Assembly (NCBI RefSeq): GCF_003751845.1
Contig: NZ_RJKQ01000001.1
Location: 682,001-746,000 of the forward strand
Direction: 5' to 3'
Source of the DNA: Enterobacter sp. BIGb0383
Lineage (GTDB): Bacteria > Pseudomonadota > Gammaproteobacteria > Enterobacterales > Enterobacteriaceae
DNA length: 64,000 nt
Shown piece after piece: positions 57,174 to 64,000 of the stretch (the first letter of the stretch is position 1; every line of letters begins with the position of its first letter). Below the pieces are notes generated by a model. It did no database searches. It was not told where the DNA came from and was given only the letters and a program-made list of their open reading frames with translations. The position numbers were made by a program, and so were the translations under genes.

Positions 57174-57192
57174 GAGAATGATTATCATTAGC
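57174..57192. promoter_or_regulatory. Fur box upstream of the FhuE-like receptor
   Basis: gagaatgattatcattagc matches the 19-base Fur consensus at most positions. It is 118 bases before the receptor start, so iron-dependent repression of the receptor is expected. Confidence 0.75.
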
Positions 57193-57309
57193 CTTCTCAT
57201 TTATAAGTGTGTCTGATGGGTTCTGCCCAACCTGCTGCGGAATGGGAATGACTAACAACGATTAGCGCAGCATTGCTGCTATACAAATTACCTGATGGGA
57301 ACGCGCTTT

Positions 57310-59472
57310 ATGTCTTTTGATAGCAAGGAGCTGGACGCCCGTTTATCCGCGTCAGCCGTAAAAAAAACCTTTACCCTTTCACTGTTGGCCCTCGCCGTGC
57401 ATACCCTTCTCCACCCTGCCCTTGCCGCAGAGTCTACTCAGCAGCCGGATATTATCGTGGAAGCCAGCGTGGACGATACGCAGAGCGGCTCGCAGGATTA
57501 CACGGTGAAAACCACTCGCGCAGGAACCAAAATGCGTCTGGCGCCGCGGGATATTCCCCAGTCGCTCAGCGTAATCACGGAACAGCGGATGCAGGATCAA
57601 AACCTACAGTCGATAGGCGATGCCCTGAAAAACACCACCGGCGTGTCGGCCAATATCTACGATAGCGAGCGCTCCAGTTTCTACTCCCGTGGTTTCCAGA
57701 TTAACAACTATACCTTTGACGATATCCCGACCACGGTGAATGAAGCCTGGAACTTTGGCGATGCGGCGGGCGATACGGCTATTTACGATCGTATTGAGGT
57801 GGTGCGCGGCGCGACCGGGCTGATGACCGGGGCCGGTAATCCGGCAGCATCGGTCAATATGGTACGTAAACATGCGGACAGCCGCGAATTTACCGGCAAG
57901 GTCGATGCCAGCTATGGCAGCTGGGATAAACAGCGCTATGTGGCGGATCTCTCTGCCCCGCTGAATGAGACGGGTAGCGTTCGCGGGCGAGTGGTCGCAG
58001 GCTATCAGGATCAGGACAGCTGGCTGGATCGCTACCATAAGCGTAAGACGTTCCTCTACGGCGTGCTGGATGCGGATCTGACCGACCGCACCACCGTCTC
58101 GCTGGGCTATGATTTTCAGGAAACCACCACCCGCAACCCCACCTGGGGCGGCCTGACCACCTGGTACAGCAACGGCGAGCGGGCTAACTTCAGCCGCAGC
58201 AGCAACCCGGCGGCCGACTGGGCCCGCTACTACAATGATTCGCGCAAGGTGTTTGCCAGCGTTAAGCACAGCTTCGATAACGGCTGGAGTCTCAGCGTTA
58301 ATGGCACCCATGCGGAATCGACCCTCGATTCAAAACTGCTCTATCCCTCCGGCTATCCGGACCAGCAGACGGGGATTGGACGTGACGGTTTCGGCAGTCA
58401 GGATAAGGGCAAACGCAAAATGGACTCGGTGGACACCTACGCCAGCGGTCCCTTTACCCTGCTCGGTCGCCAGCATGAGCTGATGGCTGGTATCAGCTAC
58501 AGCCGCCAGATGAATCGCTACTACGGTTCAAACGCACTCATAGATAGCGCGACAATAGGCGACACCAATAACTGGGATGGTTCGATGGCGGAACCGACGT
58601 GGGGTGAGTGGACCCTGAGTTCGGACGATACTATCCGCCAGCGTTCAGCCTATACCGCCGCCCGCTTCTCGCTGGCTGACCCGCTGTCGCTGATCGTCGG
58701 TGCCCGCTATACCCGCTGGCGTACCAACGGCAGCAGCGGTGATATGGCGAAAAACAATATCACCCCCTACGCCGGGATGGTGTACGACATCAATGATACC
58801 TGGTCAGCCTACGCCAGCTATACCTCGATTTTTCAGCCGCAGACCCGCCGCGATGCCAGCGGCAGCTATCTGTCGCCGGTTACCGGAAACAACTATGAGA
58901 CTGGCCTCAAGTCCGACTGGCTGGATGGCCGTCTGACGGCCACGGTGGCCGTGTTCCGTATTGAGCAGGAAAACGTCGGTCAGGCCGACGGGGACAAGAG
59001 CGTGAATGGCACCAGCGAGCAGGCGTATCGTGCGGCGAAAGGCGCGGTCAGCAAAGGGGCTGAGCTGGAGATTAACGGTGCCGTGACCGACAACCTGCAG
59101 CTCACCTTCGGCGCGTCGCGCTTTGTGGCGACGGACTCGACCGGTCGTTTTAACAGCTATATGCCGCAGACCCAGCTGAAGCTCTTCTCCAGCTACCGGC
59201 TGCCGATGCTGCCTGAGCTGACCGTCGGCGGCGGCGCGACCTGGCAAAACCGTACCTTCCAGGATGTCACCGGCCCGAACGGCAAGACCCGCGTATATGA
59301 GAGCAGCTACCCGCTGGCAAACCTCTTCGCCCGTTACCAGGTCAACAAACAGATTAGCGTTCAGGCCAATGTCGATAACCTGTTCGATCGTACCTATGAT
59401 ACCTGGCTTGGCACCTACAACGTGTATGGCGCACCGCGTAACTATTCGGTGAATGTCTCTTACGCATTTTAA
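57310..59472 (+). CDS. TonB-dependent siderophore receptor, FhuE-like
   Basis: Outer-membrane receptor of about 720 residues. A signal peptide ends near HPALAAES; the plug domain (GTKMRLAPRDIPQSLSVITE) and a 22-strand barrel ending in the terminal phenylalanine NYSVNVSYAF follow. Sequence tracks E. coli FhuE (ferric coprogen/rhodotorulate uptake) along its length, but it is clearly diverged and shorter in extracellular loops. No N-terminal signalling domain. ATG at 57310 has GGGAA eight bases upstream. Fur box upstream. Ligand likely a hydroxamate siderophore. Confidence 0.87.
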   Translation: MSFDSKELDARLSASAVKKTFTLSLLALAVHTLLHPALAAESTQQPDIIVEASVDDTQSGSQDYTVKTTRAGTKMRLAPRDIPQSLSVITEQRMQDQNLQSIGDALKNTTGVSANIYDSERSSFYSRGFQINNYTFDDIPTTVNEAWNFGDAAGDTAIYDRIEVVRGATGLMTGAGNPAASVNMVRKHADSREFTGKVDASYGSWDKQRYVADLSAPLNETGSVRGRVVAGYQDQDSWLDRYHKRKTFLYGVLDADLTDRTTVSLGYDFQETTTRNPTWGGLTTWYSNGERANFSRSSNPAADWARYYNDSRKVFASVKHSFDNGWSLSVNGTHAESTLDSKLLYPSGYPDQQTGIGRDGFGSQDKGKRKMDSVDTYASGPFTLLGRQHELMAGISYSRQMNRYYGSNALIDSATIGDTNNWDGSMAEPTWGEWTLSSDDTIRQRSAYTAARFSLADPLSLIVGARYTRWRTNGSSGDMAKNNITPYAGMVYDINDTWSAYASYTSIFQPQTRRDASGSYLSPVTGNNYETGLKSDWLDGRLTATVAVFRIEQENVGQADGDKSVNGTSEQAYRAAKGAVSKGAELEINGAVTDNLQLTFGASRFVATDSTGRFNSYMPQTQLKLFSSYRLPMLPELTVGGGATWQNRTFQDVTGPNGKTRVYESSYPLANLFARYQVNKQISVQANVDNLFDRTYDTWLGTYNVYGAPRNYSVNVSYAF

Positions 59473-59479
59473 TCACAGC

Positions 59480-59501
59480 GCGCCGACGCGATCGTCGGCG
59501 C
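59480..59501. terminator. Terminator between convergent receptor and MHS transporter genes
   Basis: GCGCCGACG (59480-59488) pairs with CGTCGGCGC (59493-59501), four-base loop, followed by ATCCTCTTT. Placed between convergent genes. Confidence 0.65.
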
Positions 59502-59508
59502 ATCCTCT

Positions 59509-60834
59509 TTAACGCTTCAGCGGCTTGCCCGCCGTCTCCTTCGCTCTGAGCACCGTCAGGAAGGTAATCAGCGCCGCGCCCATAATATAGAACGCCGGAG
59601 AGAATTTATTCCCGGTGGCGGTAATCAGCCAGACGGAGAACCAGGGCGTGATCCCGCCAAAGAAGGCCACCGAGAAGTTATAGGCGATAGACAGTCCGCC
59701 GTAGCGCACGCCGGACGGAAACAGCTCCGCCATGGCCGCACTACAGGCTCCGTCGAAGGCGGCAATAAAGGCCCCGAGCAGCAGCATCGCCAGCACCGCA
59801 GACAGCATATCGCCCTGCGCCATCACCATCATTGCCGGATAGCTAAAGAGGATGAAACCTGCACAGCCGCTGAGCATCAGAGGCTTACGTCCGTAGCGGT
59901 CCGACAGATAGCCCATAAAGGGCACCAGCACGGCAATCCCGAACAGGCCGATAGTCGTGATGGCGTAAGAGTTTAGCTTTGAAAAGTGCAGTTCGGTAGA
60001 GAGGTAGCCCGGCATAAAGGTTTGCAGGGTCCAGTGACCGACGGCCTTCAGCACGACAAACCCGACGCAGAACAGCAGCGCGGCCCAGGCTTTGGTCACG
60101 GCTGCCCGGAGTGGTGCAGCCTCGGCTTTTCCGCTCTCCACCACCGCCCGGAACTCCGGGGAATCCTCCAGATGGGTTCGCAGATAGAGCCCAATCCAGC
60201 CCAACGGCCCGGCGATCAAGAACGGGATGCGCCAGCCCCAGTCATTCATGGCGCTTTCGCCCAGCGAGGCGGTGAGTAAAAACACCAGTCCGGACCCGGC
60301 GACAAAGGCCATAAAACCGAAGTTGTCGATCCAGCAGGTGAAGTAGCCCCGACGCTTGTCCGGGGCGAATTCCGCCAGATAGGTGGTCGCCCCGGAGGTT
60401 TCTCCTCCTGCGGCAAAGCCCTGGACCAGGCGGGTGATCACCAGCAGCACCGTGGCGGTAATCCCAATCTGGTGATACGTCGGCAACAGCCCCATCACAA
60501 AGGTCGCGCCGGAGGTGAGCAGGATCACCGTCGCCAGCACCTTCTGTCGCCCCACTCTGTCCCCCAGCGACCCGAAGTACAGCCCGCCCAGCGGGCGCAT
60601 CACAAAGCCCGCACCGAAGACGGCAAAGGAGGAGAGCAGCGCTACGCTGGGGTCCCCCGCCTGGAAGAACTGCAGGCCGATTATCGCCGCCAGCGTGCCG
60701 TACAGCCCGAAGTCAAACCACTCCACAAAGTGGCCGACGCCGGTCGCCAGCAGCACCTTCCGCAGCTTGCGGGCCGTCGTGATTTCACCACTGGCCGTGG
60801 TTGTATCAAGGGATTGCTGTGTGCTCTGGGTCAT
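59509..60834 (-). CDS. MHS-family MFS transporter (KgtP/ProP-like)
   Basis: Inner-membrane transporter of 441 residues with twelve helices. The GHFVEWFDFGLYG opening and the first-loop GSLGDRVGRQKVL motif A identify the metabolite:H+ symporter family (KgtP, ProP, ShiA). QGFAAGGETSGATTYLAEFAP is typical. Substrate is probably a carboxylate or betaine-like compound but cannot be fixed. Stand-alone gene. Confidence 0.86.
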   Translation of the reverse strand: MTQSTQQSLDTTTASGEITTARKLRKVLLATGVGHFVEWFDFGLYGTLAAIIGLQFFQAGDPSVALLSSFAVFGAGFVMRPLGGLYFGSLGDRVGRQKVLATVILLTSGATFVMGLLPTYHQIGITATVLLVITRLVQGFAAGGETSGATTYLAEFAPDKRRGYFTCWIDNFGFMAFVAGSGLVFLLTASLGESAMNDWGWRIPFLIAGPLGWIGLYLRTHLEDSPEFRAVVESGKAEAAPLRAAVTKAWAALLFCVGFVVLKAVGHWTLQTFMPGYLSTELHFSKLNSYAITTIGLFGIAVLVPFMGYLSDRYGRKPLMLSGCAGFILFSYPAMMVMAQGDMLSAVLAMLLLGAFIAAFDGACSAAMAELFPSGVRYGGLSIAYNFSVAFFGGITPWFSVWLITATGNKFSPAFYIMGAALITFLTVLRAKETAGKPLKR

Positions 60835-60985
60835 TATCGCTCTCCGTGTTTCTATTATAGATATACATCTACACCCGGCGATGGAATAACGACCAGTACG
60901 GGGATGCTAAAATGTGATGCATCGCAGGATCGACACGTATAAACAGCCGCTACGATCACAGTTTATAAGCTTCCGGCAAAAAAAA

Positions 60986-61003
60986 GCCCCGCGGACGCGG
61001 GGC
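60986..61003 (-). terminator. Terminator of cybB
   Basis: GCCCCGC (60986-60992) pairs with GCGGGGC (60997-61003) with eight T residues following on the minus strand. It lies 20 bases past cybB. Confidence 0.87.
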
Positions 61004-61022
61004 ATTCTTCAGTGTGCTGCGG

Positions 61023-61553
61023 TTAGCCTCGCTTTTTCGGCATCATTCGCAGCAGGGTGTTGTCCTTCCAGAAATAGTGGTGCATCAGCGCCGCCAGGGC
61101 GTGAACGCCAATCAGCCAGTAGCCGAGATTCGCCAGCAGCACGTGGTACTCTTTCATCACGTCGACGATATCGAAATCCGACTCTGTGGCATACGGCATC
61201 ACCATCCCAAAGGCCATCCAGGGGTTACCACGGTTGTACATCATCACCAGGCCAATCACCGGCAGCGCGATAAACAGGAGATAGACGGCCAGATGACCCA
61301 GGTGCGACATCCCGATGATCATCGGTTTTGGCTTCGGCACAATCGGCGGCGCGGGGTATTTCAGGCGAACCAGCAGACGCGTGACCATCAACACCAGGAT
61401 GGTGATCCCGCAGGAGACGTGCACCATATTAAACCACGGACGGTAGCTGCGCGGTGCCAGACCGCGAAACTCCATTGCACAATAGGTCACAACCACCAGT
61501 AAAAAAACCAGCCAATGGATTGTGATTTGCAATCCGGAGTATTTGTTATTCAT
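61023..61553 (-). CDS. cybB: Cytochrome b561 CybB
   Basis: Di-haem inner-membrane protein of 176 residues, same length as E. coli CybB, which passes electrons from quinol to superoxide. Four transmembrane helices carry the haem histidines (IHWLVFLL, NMVHVSCG, GHLAVYLLF, GVHALAALMHHYF). ATG at 61553 agrees with E. coli. The gene lies just downstream of aldA, as in E. coli but without gapC. Confidence 0.95.
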   Translation of the reverse strand: MNNKYSGLQITIHWLVFLLVVVTYCAMEFRGLAPRSYRPWFNMVHVSCGITILVLMVTRLLVRLKYPAPPIVPKPKPMIIGMSHLGHLAVYLLFIALPVIGLVMMYNRGNPWMAFGMVMPYATESDFDIVDVMKEYHVLLANLGYWLIGVHALAALMHHYFWKDNTLLRMMPKKRG

Positions 61554-61660
61554 AGCATTTCCTGCAATAAAACGAGACGGTGCCAACATAGCGGGCTTTA
61601 CGGCAAAATTCATTAATTTTTGTGTATAGATTGTCAGACCGTCATCGGAAAAGGCAGGAA

Positions 61661-61680
61661 CCCCGGCGCAATGGCCGGGG
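61661..61680 (-). terminator. Terminator-like hairpin after aldA
   Basis: CCCCGGC (61661-61667) and GCCGGGG (61674-61680) form a GC-rich stem ten bases past the aldA stop. No clear T-run. Confidence 0.6.
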
Positions 61681-61689
61681 GTTACACCG

Positions 61690-63129
61690 TCAGGACTGGA
61701 GGTACACTACCTGAGTTTGCAGATACTCGTTCAGGCCGTGACGCCCGTCGGCACCGCCGATCCCCGATTTGCGCCAGCCCGCATGGAAGCCCTGCATCGC
61801 CTCAAAGTTTTCGCGGTTGATATAGGTTTCGCCGAACTTCAGTCCCTTGATCGCCTTCATGGCGACGTTCAGATCCTGGGTATAGACCGATGAGGTCAGG
61901 CCGTAGTCGCTGTCGTTGGCCATTTTTAACGCCTCATCGAGCGTGTCAAAGGCCACTACCGGCAGAACCGGGCCGAACGTCTCTTCGTGCATGATCGACA
62001 TCTCCTGGCGCACGTCCAGCAGCAGCGTCGGCGGGTAGAAATAGCCCTGACCATCCGGCGCTTTGCCGCCGAGCGCCACTCGCGCGCCCTCTTTCACCGC
62101 CTTCGCGACTTTTTCCTCAACCCGCGCCAGCGCGGCGGCGTTGATTAATGGCCCCATCGCGATATCGTTGCGCTGCGCCGGATCGCCAAACTGTACCGCC
62201 TTCATGGCTTCGCCCAGCCGGTTAACAAAGCGGTCATAAATGCCTTTCTGCACATAGACGCGCTCGGCGCAGTTACAGACCTGTCCGGTATTAATCACCC
62301 TTGAGTCGACGATGGCCTTCACCGCCAGCTCGAGATCGGCATCATCCATCACAATCGCCGGGGCTTTACCGCCCAGCTCCAGCCCCACTTTGGTGATATT
62401 TTTTGCCGCGGCGGCCATGATTTTTTCCCCGGCGACGACGCTGCCGGTCATGCTGACCATGGCGACTTTCGGGTTGCCCGCCAGCTCCTGGCCGACGGTC
62501 TCACCGCGTCCCAGGACCAGGTTAAAGACGCCTTTGGGCAGGCCAACGTCATGAACAATCTGCGCAAAGGCAATGGCATTGTTCGGCGTAAACTCGCTGG
62601 GTTTAATGACGATGGTGTTGCCGGTAATTAACGCCGGAGCCAGCTTGCGGGCAATCAGGAAGAAGGGAAAGTTCCACGGCAGAATGCCGGTGGTGACGCC
62701 AAGCGCCCGTTTAAAGACGAGAATATTTTCCCCCGGACGGTCGCTTTGCAGGATCTCGCCCTCGTAGCGGCGCGCCCACTCGGCCATATAGTCGATATAG
62801 TCGGCGGTAAAGGCCACTTCGACTTCCGCCAGCTGCTGGATTTTGCCGCCCTCGGCGACGATCAGCGCGCTGATTTCCGCCGCACGCTGGCGAATACCGG
62901 CGGCAATTTTGCGCAGCCAACCCGCACGTTCGATGGCCGGTAGCGCTTCCCAGGCCGGTTGGGCGCGCTCCGCAGCATCAATCGCCCGCTTCGCCTCGGC
63001 GGCTGTGCCGTCCGGAATACGCGACAGCAGGGCTTCAGTGGCCGGATTAATGACATCGATCCAGGCATCGCCCTGCCAGCTAACAAATTGACCATCGATA
63101 TACATCGGGTGTTGCACGGTTGCCGTCAT
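61690..63129 (-). CDS. aldA: Lactaldehyde/glycolaldehyde dehydrogenase AldA
   Basis: NAD-dependent enzyme of 479 residues, same length as E. coli AldA. It oxidises L-lactaldehyde from fucose and rhamnose breakdown and glycolaldehyde. PWNFP with Asn153, LELGGK with Glu251 and TGQVCNC with catalytic Cys285 are in E. coli numbering. ATG at 63129 gives the E. coli N-terminus. Confidence 0.95.
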   Translation of the reverse strand: MTATVQHPMYIDGQFVSWQGDAWIDVINPATEALLSRIPDGTAAEAKRAIDAAERAQPAWEALPAIERAGWLRKIAAGIRQRAAEISALIVAEGGKIQQLAEVEVAFTADYIDYMAEWARRYEGEILQSDRPGENILVFKRALGVTTGILPWNFPFFLIARKLAPALITGNTIVIKPSEFTPNNAIAFAQIVHDVGLPKGVFNLVLGRGETVGQELAGNPKVAMVSMTGSVVAGEKIMAAAAKNITKVGLELGGKAPAIVMDDADLELAVKAIVDSRVINTGQVCNCAERVYVQKGIYDRFVNRLGEAMKAVQFGDPAQRNDIAMGPLINAAALARVEEKVAKAVKEGARVALGGKAPDGQGYFYPPTLLLDVRQEMSIMHEETFGPVLPVVAFDTLDEALKMANDSDYGLTSSVYTQDLNVAMKAIKGLKFGETYINRENFEAMQGFHAGWRKSGIGGADGRHGLNEYLQTQVVYLQS

Positions 63130-63288
63130 GATCCGCTCCTGTAATTGCATTGTTTTTAGCAGGTGAAATTGCTGTTAAAAATTGCAGTCAGAAGGACGGA
63201 TAGCGAACCTTATGGTCGTTTTTTGTGAATCAACTCATAGAATGTAGCCAGATATCCCTGGCGAAACGTTACATTCAGGCAACATAAA

Positions 63289-63324
63289 ATGCCCGTTTGC
63301 GCCGGACAACGCGCAAACGGGCAT
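63289..63324 (-). terminator. Terminator of ydcF
   Basis: A 14-bp perfect stem (63289-63302 with 63311-63324) built of ATGCCCGTTTGCGC and its complement. TTTTATG follows on the minus strand. It starts four bases past ydcF. Confidence 0.85.
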
Positions 63325-63328
63325 CGCT

Positions 63329-64000
63329 TTACGCCAGTGCCCGCAGGCCCGGCAGCGCCCGAAGGCTTTGATCCTCACAGAGCGTGCGCCAGGCGGCCTC
63401 GACCTCCGGCGGGATCGTAATATGCTCAATAAAATCACGGCCCTGCGGCCCGTATCCGCTGGCATCGTCGCGCAGGCGCGGCAGCTCGCCGATGATCAGG
63501 GACAGGTAGCGCTCCACCGCCCACAGCCCCTCCAGATCGCCCGCAAACACCGCCCCGTTTTCTCCCTGCTCCAGCACCGGCACAAAGCCCGGCCAGCTGC
63601 GCCAGTTCTCCGCGCCGCCGATATCGCGCCAGACGCGGGCAAAGGTCGCCAGGGTACGACGCTGCATTGTCGGATCCTGGACCAGCACGCCACGCGGCCG
63701 GGTGATGCCCTGCGCTTCCAGCAGGGTTCGGGTAAAGCGGGCATTTTCGCCGCAGTTGCCGGACGCCGTCTCGCACAGAATACGCTCCCGGGGGATCTGC
63801 CAGAAATGATGGGCGATATCCGCCAGAATGGTCGCCTCTGCCAGCCCGGTCGTCGGCAGCGTGTGGTAGCGCGAATGGCGGGCAACCGCCGCATAGAGAA
63901 AGGTGGTGGAGTGTCCAATTCCGCCGCTAATCACCAGCAGTGCCCCGGAGGATGCCGCCAGCTGACAGGCCGCGTCGATGGTCGGGATCGCGGCGTTACC
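63329..64000 (-). CDS. ydcF: DUF218 protein YdcF, 5'-truncated by the window edge
   Basis: The C-terminal 223 residues of YdcF, reaching the right edge of the window with the start outside. ISGGIGHSTTFLYAA, ILCETASGNCGENARFT and VVQDPTMQRRT-like LVQDPTMQRRTLATF are DUF218 hallmarks; E. coli YdcF binds S-adenosylmethionine. Adjacent to aldA as in E. coli. Truncation is due only to window limits. Confidence 0.92.
   Translation of the reverse strand, partial: GNAAIPTIDAACQLAASSGALLVISGGIGHSTTFLYAAVARHSRYHTLPTTGLAEATILADIAHHFWQIPRERILCETASGNCGENARFTRTLLEAQGITRPRGVLVQDPTMQRRTLATFARVWRDIGGAENWRSWPGFVPVLEQGENGAVFAGDLEGLWAVERYLSLIIGELPRLRDDASGYGPQGRDFIEHITIPPEVEAAWRTLCEDQSLRALPGLRALA

Noticed and set aside
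61023-64000. Search for the RydC small RNA near cybB
   Set aside because: In E. coli RydC lies near cybB, but no matching sequence was recognised here.

Overview
The window is chromosomal DNA of an enterobacterium in the Enterobacter/Lelliottia/Leclercia neighbourhood. Most protein sequences are close relatives of Escherichia coli K-12 proteins, and the backbone follows, in inverted orientation, the E. coli stretch ydcF-aldA-cybB-trg-ydcI-ydcJ-opgD-rimL-ydcK-tehAB-ydcL-ydcO-sutR-rlhA-ydcR-ydcSTUV-patD. The genus is an inference from gene content and moderately high GC; I cannot confirm it without a search. No rRNA, tRNA, CRISPR array, complete insertion sequence or integrase was seen.

Layout. 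0.3-7.3 kb: putrescine/GABA-type operon ydcR-ydcSTUV-patD (minus strand). 7.4-10.0 kb: cyanide-insensitive bd-type oxidase cioAB plus a 41-residue DUF2474 subunit, divergent from ydcR. 10.1-11.4 kb: orphan type VI Hcp with a small putative effector and a DUF1493 putative immunity gene, lying between two inverted copies of one terminator. 11.7-27.6 kb: rlhA, sutR/ydcO, a RidA/TetR pair, an AraC/EamA pair, ydcL, a DppA-like binding protein divergent from a PepT-like peptidase, tehAB, ydcK, rimL and opgD. 28.0-33.3 kb: an AT-rich orphan gene, an aminotransferase/binding-protein operon with a divergent LysR gene, and a type B carboxylesterase. 33.4-35.9 kb: ydcJ and ydcI.

35.9-51.4 kb is an accessory block between ydcI and trg, which are near neighbours in E. 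coli. It holds a putative PD-(D/E)xK protein with a partner, a chloramphenicol acetyltransferase, a YjfB-type motility pair, yaiL, an RluA-type pseudouridine synthase, a YcxB-like membrane protein, a TetR/MFS pair, a NUDIX hydrolase, a P4/prophage Ash-like leader, a second PD-(D/E)xK-type nuclease candidate and, convergent with it, an AAA+ ATPase plus subtilase pair with the architecture of the IetAS anti-phage system. The defence-like genes lie at both ends of the block.

51.4-64 kb: trg (unusually carrying a C-terminal NWETF pentapeptide), frmRA without frmB, a run of small DUF proteins, a Fur-box-preceded FhuE-like siderophore receptor, an MHS-family transporter, cybB, aldA and a partial ydcF cut by the window edge. 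Several regulator genes (YdcR, SutR, two TetR paralogues, FrmR, a GcvA-type LysR) sit next to inverted repeats that are plausible operators. The strongest leads are the IetAS/nuclease cluster, the pair at 35.9-37.0 kb, the orphan Hcp cassette, a terminator-bounded candidate small RNA near 13.84-13.95 kb, and shared operator motifs of the two TetR paralogues.
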